Source of the DNA: a virus
IMG/VR virus record: IMGVR_UViG_3300006754_000140
Span: 1-26,191 of that record
Reading direction: 5' to 3' (one strand)
Length of the DNA stretch: 26,191 nucleotides
A model generated the notes under the pieces. It was given only the letters and a program-made list of their open reading frames with translations, had not been told where the DNA came from and did no database searches. Shown here one piece after another: positions 1-7,228 of this stretch. A program made the position numbers and the translations under genes. Position 1 is the stretch's first letter. The number at the start of each line of letters is the position of its first letter.

Positions 1-1
1 A

Positions 2-1873
2 AAACGTGACAGGGAACTGGCAGCCATCACAAAGGAACGCAAGGAGGCGATCGAGGATCTTAAGAAGAAAAAGGGCTCAATGTCTGATGAGGAATATACG
101 AAACAACGTAAGGAACTGCAAGACACGTCCAATGAAAAATTCACAAGAAAAGCTGGCGGATACGAGCGACGCGCTGCCGCAATAATTAACAGCCAAAAGC
201 TTTATTGGTATTCCTACTTTTTGGATGAACTGCAAAGTACAAATCGCCTTATTGCGATTACTTTGAAAAAAGGTGTAACAGACCTATGGCGAGGTTCTAG
301 AGAATTTCTCCCCCCGGGCGCTGAAGCTGAAGAAGGAGCCGACAACGCCAATGCAGTCCCTAAAACAGGTATTTCTGCAGGAGAAATTTTAAAATCGATT
401 TTTGACGCTGCCCCTGGCACCGACGGAGACCGCGGCAGTTGGCGGCTAGTTAACGATGGCGCGAACACGAAGCATATATCATGTAGAGAGAATCTTGAGC
501 GAGGGAGCAGCGCCGCCCGCGCCTTATCAAAGGCTCTCTGCGGAGAAACCGTAGGAACTATGAAGGATATGAGTGAGCTGGATACATACAAAGCGCACTT
601 CAAAGCCGTTAATGTATCTCAAGACCCGGCCGCGGCTGCCAAGAAGGAAAAAGAAGTCCGCGATAATGCAGTTTTCACAGCCACCACTTCCGGAATTGGA
701 GATAGAGCCATATATTTTACATTTCTAGGAGACATACTTGATACAGCAATGAAATTTATGGCCGAGATCAACGTTATAAACACTCCACGCGAAACTAATA
801 TTCGCCTCTTAACCTCCCAAATTAATTTTATTGACCCTGGCGCCCGTCAACAGGGAGAAAAAAGGAAAGCTTCTTTAAATATCGCAGATGTACCAATTGC
901 TTTTGACGAATTCCTTCTTTGGTTTAACAACAAAGTTATTAAGTCCGGACGCACAAATTATCCTGTTATGGATTTTATTAAAGATGTTATAACAGATCTT
1001 GCTTTTCAAGCATTTGGCTATAATTGTGTCGGAGGATCTCCAGGTCTCGTCCCGATGTTGAACTACACACTTTTTCAGGCTCCATTAAAGGAAAGTGGCG
1101 CAGAGCCCCTCGTCCCGGGCCTAAGATATAACGGCACTGCACCCCTTTTAAAGATTCATGATAACATGAAAGATCTTTTCGTAAAAAGTCCCTCACAAGT
1201 TGTTAATTACGTTATAATTCATGGCGCCAGCAGGTCTTTCGTCAACAAAAATGCTGATTCACTTGAACAAGATGAAAGAGACGGTATTTATCATTTTGGG
1301 ATAGGCTTGGACCGAGGCATATTAAAAGAAATTAATTTTTCGGGTAATACCTTAAAATATGCGACAGAAACCAGAGTAATTGAAGACGGACAATCGGGCC
1401 TTGAACAATTATTTGAAAAATTTGATGCCACCGTACAATTGTATGGATGTCCTATTTTTCGCAATGGACAATATTTATATTTAGATCCACGAACAATGGG
1501 CGTTAGTTCTGATGTCGCTAGAGCTATTGGCCTCGGAGGCTATTATAATATTTATAATGTATCAGGAGAGTTAAACCGCGCTAGTTACACTATGGAGCTG
1601 AAATGTAAATATCAAGGAAGTGGATTATGCGGAGATGACACCATCGATGCCAGCAGAAATACATGTGTAACAAATGCTGTGATGAAACAATGGAAGCAGC
1701 ATAACAAAAATAAACAAGTTGTTCGCCGCGATGATGCAGAAAACCAGCAATCAGTGCCGGTGAACGTAAATGATACAGAAAACCTGCAATCAGCGATGCC
1801 CGCCGGCGCCCCGGCCGCCGCAACCCCCCCCAATCCAGCTGTAGCCAGTACAACAGAAGAGGGAGGCAGTTAA
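2..1873 (+). CDS. Large virion structural protein, 5'-truncated by window edge
   Basis: The frame is open from the first bases of the window, so the gene probably starts upstream. The first internal ATG (position 80) has no Shine-Dalgarno at a sensible distance, and the residues before it continue the same charged helix. Visible layout from that Met: a Lys/Glu-rich coiled-coil-like N-terminus (about residues 1-50), a long mixed alpha/beta body, a segment near residues 465-520 with the patterns 'GQYLYLDPRTMGV' and 'GLGGYYNIYNVSGEL', and a Pro/Ala/Glu-rich low-complexity tail from about 555. The 'GGYY.I..VSGEL..A.YT' pattern resembles segments I associate with phage baseplate or tail-associated proteins. 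That is recall, not a search result. No catalytic motif is seen. The next gene follows after 3 nt and also looks structural. A virion role is likely; the exact part is unknown. Confidence 0.7.
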   Translation, partial: KRDRELAAITKERKEAIEDLKKKKGSMSDEEYTKQRKELQDTSNEKFTRKAGGYERRAAAIINSQKLYWYSYFLDELQSTNRLIAITLKKGVTDLWRGSREFLPPGAEAEEGADNANAVPKTGISAGEILKSIFDAAPGTDGDRGSWRLVNDGANTKHISCRENLERGSSAARALSKALCGETVGTMKDMSELDTYKAHFKAVNVSQDPAAAAKKEKEVRDNAVFTATTSGIGDRAIYFTFLGDILDTAMKFMAEINVINTPRETNIRLLTSQINFIDPGARQQGEKRKASLNIADVPIAFDEFLLWFNNKVIKSGRTNYPVMDFIKDVITDLAFQAFGYNCVGGSPGLVPMLNYTLFQAPLKESGAEPLVPGLRYNGTAPLLKIHDNMKDLFVKSPSQVVNYVIIHGASRSFVNKNADSLEQDERDGIYHFGIGLDRGILKEINFSGNTLKYATETRVIEDGQSGLEQLFEKFDATVQLYGCPIFRNGQYLYLDPRTMGVSSDVARAIGLGGYYNIYNVSGELNRASYTMELKCKYQGSGLCGDDTIDASRNTCVTNAVMKQWKQHNKNKQVVRRDDAENQQSVPVNVNDTENLQSAMPAGAPAAATPPNPAVASTTEEGGS

Positions 1874-1876
1874 TTT

Positions 1877-3151
1877 ATGCCATCAGAAGAAATCGTAAAA
1901 TCTTTAGCAACAAAAGATAGTAATTCTTTCGAACTTTATGAAAATCGTAAGGCTTATAAAAATAGAACTTTAACAAGTTATGGAGATCATGGCGGAACAA
2001 GATATATCCAGCCTGGCATAGCTGAATTTTGGTATGATAGGTATCTTTACGGAAAAGTTAATCGACAGGGCGATATTGTTATTATGCGTGAAGATTTTTT
2101 AAAAACTTTACGCGGCAGCTCAAAAGGCACATTTTATGCTTTAAATTTTGTTGCTCTAGCCTTCAGTGAAATGAAAAATTATCTTGAGAGGCACACGGGC
2201 CCCAATCGAATTCCGAATAAGAAGACTTTGTTTGCTCTCTTAAATCCGGCAGCTGCTTGGCAAGGTATATACAACCAATATCATGATTATATGAAAGGTA
2301 CCTATACCGTTTTTCTCGATTATTTAACTCAATTTGGCAGAGAAAAAAATATTAATAATTTTGATGATTTTATTGAAGAATACTTTATATTTTGCCAAAA
2401 TACAATAACAACAGTCGACAATCCTATAACTCTTTCTGGATTCGTAACAAACGGACATGTCAGCGCCCATTGCGGCGGATTAACCATTGATCTTTTCAAA
2501 GCTCGCGCCTCTAACGACCCGCTTAAGAATGATCTTTTTATTCGAGATATAAACTTTGATTTTTTCGTACATGCTGCGACGAAACATGGCTTTGTCATTG
2601 ATAAAAATGTGCCATGGCGCCTCACCGCAAATTTAAATTCTGATTATATGAGGCGCTTGATGGAATCTATAGCTTTTGATGTCACTTACTCTCTTGGGCC
2701 CCGTCATGTTTTTGATATATATTACTTGAAAACCTATACAATGGATCTTATACTTTTGAGAAAATATATGTACGATATGTATAATTCATTGCTGATTCAT
2801 ACACCATTTTATACCAAATATAAATATTGTAATAATACAGGAAAAACCAAAAATATTAAAGTTACACGCCGCCCAATAACTTCTGCAGCCGCAGAACATT
2901 TATATACTGTTAAGGATTATTGGTTAGAAAAAGCACACCGATTCAGACTTTTAGAGTTGGATCATGATCTGCAAGAAGAAAATATCAAAAAACAAATTAA
3001 AAATGCAAAATCAGTCTATGATATTCGCGGTGAGATGCATTCTTTAAAATATTTACACAATCATACAAAAAGATTTTTTCTGCACGAATATAATAAATTG
3101 AATGCCAATTTGAAGCTTAACATTCCTCAACATTCACCAAAAATAACTTGA
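1877..3151 (+). CDS. Putative virion structural protein (424 aa), function unknown
   Basis: The ATG follows a GGGAGG Shine-Dalgarno (about 1860-1865) and lies 3 nt after the previous stop. The protein is rich in Tyr, Phe and Asn with no transmembrane segment or signal peptide. A central block (about residues 190-250) contains 'NGHVSAHCGGLTIDLF' and 'KHGFVIDKNVPWRL', which look like conserved segments of phage structural proteins, but I cannot assign a named family. The C-terminal 90 residues are helical and charged (Lys/Glu/His). Its stop TGA (3149-3151) overlaps the -35 box of the promoter for the next gene, so this is probably the last gene of a late structural operon. No terminator separates it from the replication genes. 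Confidence 0.65.
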   Translation: MPSEEIVKSLATKDSNSFELYENRKAYKNRTLTSYGDHGGTRYIQPGIAEFWYDRYLYGKVNRQGDIVIMREDFLKTLRGSSKGTFYALNFVALAFSEMKNYLERHTGPNRIPNKKTLFALLNPAAAWQGIYNQYHDYMKGTYTVFLDYLTQFGREKNINNFDDFIEEYFIFCQNTITTVDNPITLSGFVTNGHVSAHCGGLTIDLFKARASNDPLKNDLFIRDINFDFFVHAATKHGFVIDKNVPWRLTANLNSDYMRRLMESIAFDVTYSLGPRHVFDIYYLKTYTMDLILLRKYMYDMYNSLLIHTPFYTKYKYCNNTGKTKNIKVTRRPITSAAAEHLYTVKDYWLEKAHRFRLLELDHDLQEENIKKQIKNAKSVYDIRGEMHSLKYLHNHTKRFFLHEYNKLNANLKLNIPQHSPKIT

Positions 3152-3175
3152 TTTTTCCTGAATTGTTGTTATAAT
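3148..3175 (+). promoter_or_regulatory. Sigma70-type promoter for the polA/tubulin-like unit; leaderless start
   Basis: TTGATT (3148-3153), 16-bp spacer, TATAAT (3170-3175). The ATG of the polymerase gene lies only 6 nt past the -10 box, where transcription would start, and no Shine-Dalgarno precedes it. The mRNA is therefore predicted to be leaderless. An inverted repeat AAAAAT/ATTTTT (3139-3144 / 3151-3156) straddles the -35 box. Confidence 0.65.
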
Positions 3176-3181
3176 CCCTAT

Positions 3182-4348
3182 ATGTTATTCCAAACACTTG
3201 ACAACAAGAACGGTTGTGTCGGCTTTTATCGCGACGGCAAGTTTCTACAAGAATTCGACAACCAGTGCAAAGTTACTTGGCGCCATAATCCCAGACTAGT
3301 CGGCAAAGATGTTGATTTTGTTCAGATTTATGCCGAAGGCAAAGAATTGGACGATATTTGTCCTGAACACTTAAAAGAAGAATGGCAGCAAATGCAAACA
3401 AAAATGTGTAATTTTTACACAAGTTTCCAAATTAGTAAAGTTAATTTACAGGATGTTTGCTTTTATGACTTGTTGCCTGAAAAATTTCTTAAGAAATATT
3501 GCGAGGCTAAAAATGAAATTTGTCGGTGGATCGTCAACAACGCAGAGAAGCCCAAAAATTACGATTTGATGAAAAACATTCTTGGTTTTGTGGCTGAAAT
3601 TGAGACCCGCGAATTAAGCCTAAATTGGTCAGATATTGAACTAGCGAGCATCAAGTCGCGCGCGTTATTAAAAAGAAAGGACACCATCTCAAATAAAGTT
3701 CAATATAATCCATGGAAAACGATTACCGGCCGTTTGGCAACAACACCAAACAGTTTTCCAATATTGACGATGAACAAAGAGAGCAGATCGATAATTAAGC
3801 CTCAAAATGACCTGTTTCTGGAGTTAGATTATAATTCAGCAGAATTGAGGACTGCTTTTGGTCTCCTTAAAATGGAACAGCCGACAATCGATATTCATGA
3901 TTGGATTTTGGAGAATGTGTTCAAGGGTAAGGTTACACGAGAAAAATCAAAGGAAAAGACTTTCGCATGGCTCTATAATGCAAAAGCATCGAACAAGAAA
4001 CTTGAAAAAATATTTGACAAACAGAAGATTTTAGATTATCATTATGACGGAAATTGTGTGAATACCATATATAATAGAAGCATAGAAGTAGATGATAAGA
4101 AAGCCCTGAATTATATTATTCAGAGCACCACGAGCGATTTGGTTTTAACACAAGCAATGAAGATCAGCAAATTAATAGAAAAATCTTTTATTGCATTTGT
4201 GGTGCATGACAGCATCGTCATCGACGTTGATCGATCTGATCGGGGGAAACTTGATGAAATTATTGATGTTTTTTCGAAAACAGACCTGGGGACGTTCAAA
4301 ACCAACGTTGCGCTCGGAAAAAGCTTCGGAGATATGAGAAGGTTATAA
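3182..4348 (+). CDS. Minimal family A DNA polymerase (palm/fingers only)
   Basis: A DNA polymerase I-family catalytic module. Visible motifs: 'TGRLATTPNSFPIL' (residues 182-195, the RL..PN.Q region), motif A 'LELDYNSAELR' (213-223, metal-binding D216), motif B R253/K257/F261/Y265 (the R-xxx-K-xxx-F-xxx-Y helix), and motif C 'VHDSIVI' (341-347, D343). At 388 aa it is far shorter than T7 gp5 (about 700) or Pol I (about 930). No 3'-5' exonuclease signature (DxE...) is seen in the ~170 residues before the palm, so it probably cannot proofread. The start lacks a Shine-Dalgarno and sits 6 nt after a TATAAT box. The stop TAA overlaps the next ATG by 1 nt, coupling it to the tubulin-like gene. A full replicative DnaE is encoded at 16584, so this enzyme may serve primer removal, gap filling or repair, or work with a separate exonuclease subunit; that is inference. 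Confidence 0.88.
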   Translation: MLFQTLDNKNGCVGFYRDGKFLQEFDNQCKVTWRHNPRLVGKDVDFVQIYAEGKELDDICPEHLKEEWQQMQTKMCNFYTSFQISKVNLQDVCFYDLLPEKFLKKYCEAKNEICRWIVNNAEKPKNYDLMKNILGFVAEIETRELSLNWSDIELASIKSRALLKRKDTISNKVQYNPWKTITGRLATTPNSFPILTMNKESRSIIKPQNDLFLELDYNSAELRTAFGLLKMEQPTIDIHDWILENVFKGKVTREKSKEKTFAWLYNAKASNKKLEKIFDKQKILDYHYDGNCVNTIYNRSIEVDDKKALNYIIQSTTSDLVLTQAMKISKLIEKSFIAFVVHDSIVIDVDRSDRGKLDEIIDVFSKTDLGTFKTNVALGKSFGDMRRL

Positions 4349-5208
4349 TGTCAACTATTATTGGATTAGGAAAAGCCGGCTGCAGCATTGCCAAAGAAAT
4401 GAGTATATATCCTCAATATAACATTTTTTGTATTGATTCAGAGGAACATGATCATAACAAGTTTAAGCTTATCGAAAAGCAGAAAAACTTCGAGGCTTAT
4501 GAAAACAAGTTCCCGTCAATTAAAAAGTTCCTTAAAGGTGCAAAAGCGCCATATACTGTGATTGTTGGCGGCTCCGGTGCAATTTCTGGTTCAATCTTAA
4601 GATTAATGGAACAGCTAGCTAGCAAAGAAATTTCTGTGATTTTCATTAAACCAGAAATTGATATTTTATCTAATTTAGCGGAGAAGCAAGAACGTTTGGT
4701 CTTCCATGTTCTTCAGCAGTATGCTCGCTCAAATATGATTGATAAGATGTTTGTAATTTCTAATTCTGAATGTGAATCGATTTTGGGCGGCCTCACTGTT
4801 AAAAATTATTTTAATAAAATTAACAAGTTGATTGTAGCAACCTATCATATGTACAACGTATTCCAGAATATAGAGCCTCTAATCCAGACGCATGCAGATC
4901 CCCTTGAAATATGCAAAATAGCCACTTTTGGAATCGTCGATGAAGCCGGCTCTGAAAAGCTACTATATGACTTAAAGTTTCCGAGGGAAAAACATCTTTA
5001 TTATTCTGTAACAAACGATTCCTTGGAAAACGACGTTTCTCTGATGAAGAATATAAAAGAACAAGTAAGAGAAAAGATGACAGACAAACTGAAAGTCTCA
5101 TATTCAGTGTATGAGAACGATTACGATCAGAATTATATATATTCATGCACCTTCGCTTCAATGATTCAGGAAGAAAATTATGATTTTCCTCTTGACTCTG
5201 ATGTTTAA
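4348..5208 (+). CDS. Candidate divergent tubulin/FtsZ-like GTPase (286 aa)
   Basis: Several elements line up in order with the tubulin/FtsZ fold. An N-terminal glycine loop 'IIGLGKAGCSIA' (residues 4-15) resembles the FtsZ T1 loop and is followed by a strand ending in an acidic residue ('IFCIDSE'). 'VIVGGSGAISGS' (71-82) resembles the tubulin signature GGGTGSG and is followed by helix-strand 'ISVIFIKPE'. 'MIDKMFVISNSE' (130-141) resembles the 'vDtlIviPNd' segment. 'HADPLEICKIATFGIVDEAG' (182-201) matches the position and pattern of the T7 synergy loop. The 85-residue C-terminal part ending in 'YIYSCTFASMI' resembles the FtsZ C-terminal domain. The signature is imperfect (one extra residue), and a Rossmann nucleotide-binding protein remains the alternative. 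The Shine-Dalgarno AGAAGG precedes the ATG, which overlaps the polymerase stop by 1 nt. Phage tubulins (PhuZ, TubZ) are known, but this does not obviously belong to either. Confidence 0.55.
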   Translation: MSTIIGLGKAGCSIAKEMSIYPQYNIFCIDSEEHDHNKFKLIEKQKNFEAYENKFPSIKKFLKGAKAPYTVIVGGSGAISGSILRLMEQLASKEISVIFIKPEIDILSNLAEKQERLVFHVLQQYARSNMIDKMFVISNSECESILGGLTVKNYFNKINKLIVATYHMYNVFQNIEPLIQTHADPLEICKIATFGIVDEAGSEKLLYDLKFPREKHLYYSVTNDSLENDVSLMKNIKEQVREKMTDKLKVSYSVYENDYDQNYIYSCTFASMIQEENYDFPLDSDV

Positions 5209-5220
5209 CGTTGCTATAAT
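5192..5220 (+). promoter_or_regulatory. Strong sigma70-type promoter for ssb-uvsX
   Basis: TTGACT (5192-5197), 17-bp spacer, TATAAT (5215-5220), continuing as TATAATATATAC. The -35 lies inside the end of the preceding gene. A 6-bp inverted repeat GAAAAT/ATTTTC (5173-5178 / 5183-5188) ends 3 nt upstream of the -35. The predicted transcript has a leader of about 68 nt before the SSB start. Confidence 0.8.
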
Positions 5221-5235
5221 ATATACACAATAAGC

Positions 5236-5257
5236 GGCCCGATAGACCAATCGGGTT
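5236..5257 (+). promoter_or_regulatory. Hairpin in the SSB mRNA leader
   Basis: CCCGAT (5238-5243) pairs perfectly with ATCGGG (5250-5255) around a 6-nt loop, extendable by two G-U pairs. It lies in the 5' leader downstream of the promoter and 37 nt before the start codon, with no T-tract, so it is not a terminator. T4 gene 32 is autoregulated through structure in its own leader; a similar role here is only a suggestion. Otherwise it may simply stabilise the mRNA 5' end. Confidence 0.5.
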
Positions 5258-5294
5258 GACTATACCTCAATGGACAAAACAAAAGGAGTTTAAA

Positions 5295-6032
5295 ATGGGT
5301 ATTGATTTGAAGAAGATGCGCGCCAAGATGGATGCGCTTGAGAACCGAGGCGGCAAGAATATTTTTTGGCGCCCCGAAGATGGAGAGACCACCATTCGCT
5401 TGGTCCCGACTGCTGATGGAGATCCTTTCAAGGAGTATTGGTTCCATTATAACGTTGGAAACAACCCGGGCTTTTTGAGCCTAAAGAAGAACTTTAGCGA
5501 GGAAGATCCGTTGGATGATTTCATCCGCCAGCTTTATCGCGAAGGCGGCGAGGACAACACTCGTCTCGCCAAGAAGCTCGGCGCTCGCCAGCGTTTCTTC
5601 ACACCGGTCATTGTACGTGGCCAGGAGGACCAGGGCGTCAAGATCTGGGGCTACGGCAAGATGGCTTACAAAGAGCTGCTTAACCTAGTATTAAACCCTG
5701 ATTACGGCGATGTTACAGATACTGCCGAGGGCACGGATCTTGTCATCAATTATGGCAAGCCGCCTGGAGCACAGTTTCCGCAGACGTCGATTACACCTCG
5801 TCGTAAGACATCTCCCCTATCACAGGATGAGAATAAGGTCCACGCTTGGCTTGATTCCATTCCTAATTTTGAGGAGGTTTTTGAGCGGAAGACTGCAGAT
5901 GAGGTTCGAACGATGCTTGATGAGTACCTTCTGACGCAGGACGACGCGGAAGAGGTTTCTACCGAGTCGACTCGCTACGAGAAGAGCGACAACAGCACTG
6001 ATCGAGCCTTTAAAGAGCTTCTGAACGGGTAA
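5295..6032 (+). CDS. Single-stranded DNA-binding protein, T4 gp32-like (245 aa)
   Basis: Coats ssDNA at the replication fork and helps load recombinase and helicase. gp32-family features: a basic N-terminus with 'KKMRAKMDAL', then 'FWRPEDGETTIRLVP' (about residues 23-37) and 'PFKEYWFHYNVGNNPGFLSL' (about 43-62), the start of the OB core. The C-terminal third is acidic (Asp/Glu/Ser/Thr) and ends 'RAFKELLNG', the usual protein-interaction tail. The protein contains no cysteine at all, so the zinc ribbon of T4 gp32 (His plus three Cys) is absent. ATG 5295 is chosen because AAAAGGAG (5281-5288) precedes it at good spacing; a longer frame from TTG 5256 would run through the leader hairpin. Own promoter just upstream; uvsX follows after 65 nt. 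Confidence 0.85.
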   Translation: MGIDLKKMRAKMDALENRGGKNIFWRPEDGETTIRLVPTADGDPFKEYWFHYNVGNNPGFLSLKKNFSEEDPLDDFIRQLYREGGEDNTRLAKKLGARQRFFTPVIVRGQEDQGVKIWGYGKMAYKELLNLVLNPDYGDVTDTAEGTDLVINYGKPPGAQFPQTSITPRRKTSPLSQDENKVHAWLDSIPNFEEVFERKTADEVRTMLDEYLLTQDDAEEVSTESTRYEKSDNSTDRAFKELLNG

Positions 6033-6097
6033 TAAGACCCTCAACCGCAGGGAGGCACGGGTTTACAGGTGTCTCAATTTTTTAACCCGAGGGAAAA
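6026..6097 (+). promoter_or_regulatory. Structured leader with mutually exclusive pairings before the recombinase gene
   Basis: The 65-nt gap between ssb and uvsX is long for this genome and rich in complementary blocks. CCCTC (6038-6042) can pair with GAGGG (6089-6093), which is the Shine-Dalgarno of uvsX. Alternatively CCTC (6039-6042) pairs with GAGG (6052-6055). CGGGTT (6058-6063) pairs with AACCCG (6084-6089), ending at the Shine-Dalgarno, while a second CGGGT (6026-6030), at the ssb stop codon, can pair with ACCC (6037-6040) or with the same AACCC. These alternatives could switch ribosome access to uvsX. No ligand-type aptamer is recognised and no T-tract terminator is present. Confidence 0.45.
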
Positions 6098-7192
6098 ATG
6101 GCAAAAAAGAAGAAGAACGGTAGGATAGATACAACGAGTCTTATTGACCTGATTAATAAGAAAGCAGGCGAAACGCTTGCGTATGATTTAACAAAAGATA
6201 ATCCAACCGAGGTTAAAGAGTGGATTCCGACTGGATCCACGTGGCTTAACAAAATTACTTGTGTAGGCAATCCAAATGGTGGAGTTCCTGTTAGCAAGAT
6301 TACAGAACTCGCTGGATTAGAAGGATCAGGTAAATCCTATATGGCCGCGCAAATTGCGGCCAATGCTCAAAAGATGGGCATTGAAGTTGTTTACTTTGAT
6401 TCAGAGTCTGCTTTAGACCCAGCATTTTTAGAACAAGCTGGGTGTGACGTTGCCAAGATTGCCTATACACAAGCGAAGACTGTTGAATTTGTTTTCGAAA
6501 CGATGGAGATGCTTCTCGGAGAGACAGATAAGAGGCTTTTATTTGTTTGGGATAGTGTCGCACAAACGCCAACCAGAAAGATGTTAGATGAGGATTTTGA
6601 TCCTCAATCTTCGATTGGCTACAAAGCTCGTCTTTTATCCAAAGCCATGAAAAAGATGACCATTCCTTTGGCCAATAACCAATGTACTTTATTAGCTTTA
6701 AACCAGCTAAAAACAAATATCACAACTGACCGGGCCTCTCTGATGACGGAGCCATACGTTACGCCTGGAGGCAAAGCTTTGCCATACTCATATTCTTTGC
6801 GTATTTGGCTTACTGTACGAAAAGCAAAAGCTTCTTACGTTACTGATGAACACGGATACAAAATTGGTTCTGAAGTTAAAGCGCGGATAAAGAAATCACG
6901 TTTTGGCTCTTTGGGACGCGAATGTACATTCAAGATTTTGTGGGGTAACCACGTCGGCATTCAAGATGAAGAAAGTTGGTTTGACGCAATTCAGCCATCA
7001 GAGAATCTTGAGCGCAATGGGGCCTGGTATACTTTGAAATACGAAGATGGAACATTCGAAAAGTTTCAATTTACAAAATGGCACGAAAAGATTAAAGAAG
7101 AAAAATTTAGAACGAGGGTAATTCAGATAATGGATGAAGTTGTCGTACAAAGTTGGCACCCAATAGAAGAACAAATTTCTGTTGTCTCATAG
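6098..7192 (+). CDS. uvsX: RecA/UvsX-family recombinase (364 aa)
   Basis: ATP-dependent strand-exchange protein for phage recombination, repair and recombination-primed replication. RecA-core motifs: 'IPTGSTWLNKI' (residues 43-53), Walker A 'GLEGSGKS' (73-80), 'VVYFDSESALD' (97-107), Walker B 'RLLFVWDS' (146-153), the 'LNQLK' sensor (201-205), 'TPGGKALPYSYSLRIWL' (222-238, the GG.AL..Y.S.R segment), and 'VKARIKKSRFG' with 'ILWGNHVGI' near 260-287. There is a gp32-like SSB immediately upstream and no bacterial RecA C-terminal domain, which fits a UvsX-type phage enzyme better than host RecA. The start follows Shine-Dalgarno GAGGGA with 4-5 nt spacing, inside a leader whose structure may control it. 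Confidence 0.88.
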   Translation: MAKKKKNGRIDTTSLIDLINKKAGETLAYDLTKDNPTEVKEWIPTGSTWLNKITCVGNPNGGVPVSKITELAGLEGSGKSYMAAQIAANAQKMGIEVVYFDSESALDPAFLEQAGCDVAKIAYTQAKTVEFVFETMEMLLGETDKRLLFVWDSVAQTPTRKMLDEDFDPQSSIGYKARLLSKAMKKMTIPLANNQCTLLALNQLKTNITTDRASLMTEPYVTPGGKALPYSYSLRIWLTVRKAKASYVTDEHGYKIGSEVKARIKKSRFGSLGRECTFKILWGNHVGIQDEESWFDAIQPSENLERNGAWYTLKYEDGTFEKFQFTKWHEKIKEEKFRTRVIQIMDEVVVQSWHPIEEQISVVS

Positions 7193-7209
7193 AAAACCGT
7201 TCCTATAAT
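7182..7209 (+). promoter_or_regulatory. Sigma70-type promoter for the deaminase-to-RNR unit
   Basis: TTGTCT (7182-7187), 16-bp spacer, TATAAT (7204-7209). The -35 lies in the last codons of uvsX. The -10 context TTCCTATAATAT is identical to that of the promoter before dnaE. Shine-Dalgarno GTAGGAGAGAGAG follows, before the ATG at 7229. Confidence 0.7.
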
Positions 7210-7228
7210 ATTCTTGTAGGAGAGAGAG

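Noticed and set aside
4343-4348. TATAAT directly at the tubulin-like start codon
   Set aside because: No -35 at 15-19 bp upstream; an AT-rich spacer before ATG easily makes TATAATG. The same holds at 24453-24458 before the ClpP-like gene.
4348-5208. Simple NAD-binding Rossmann dehydrogenase reading of 'GLGKAGCSIA'
   Set aside because: Kept as the alternative only: the second glycine motif, the DKMFVISN segment and the T7-like loop fit tubulin/FtsZ better than any dehydrogenase pattern I know.
4820-5230. 136-codon minus-strand frame
   Set aside because: Antisense to the tubulin-like gene and its promoter; every convincing gene in the window is on the + strand.
5270-5293. Seven-codon leader peptide frame before ssb (ATG GAC ... 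TAA)
   Set aside because: No Shine-Dalgarno of its own, and it contains the ssb ribosome site; most likely chance.
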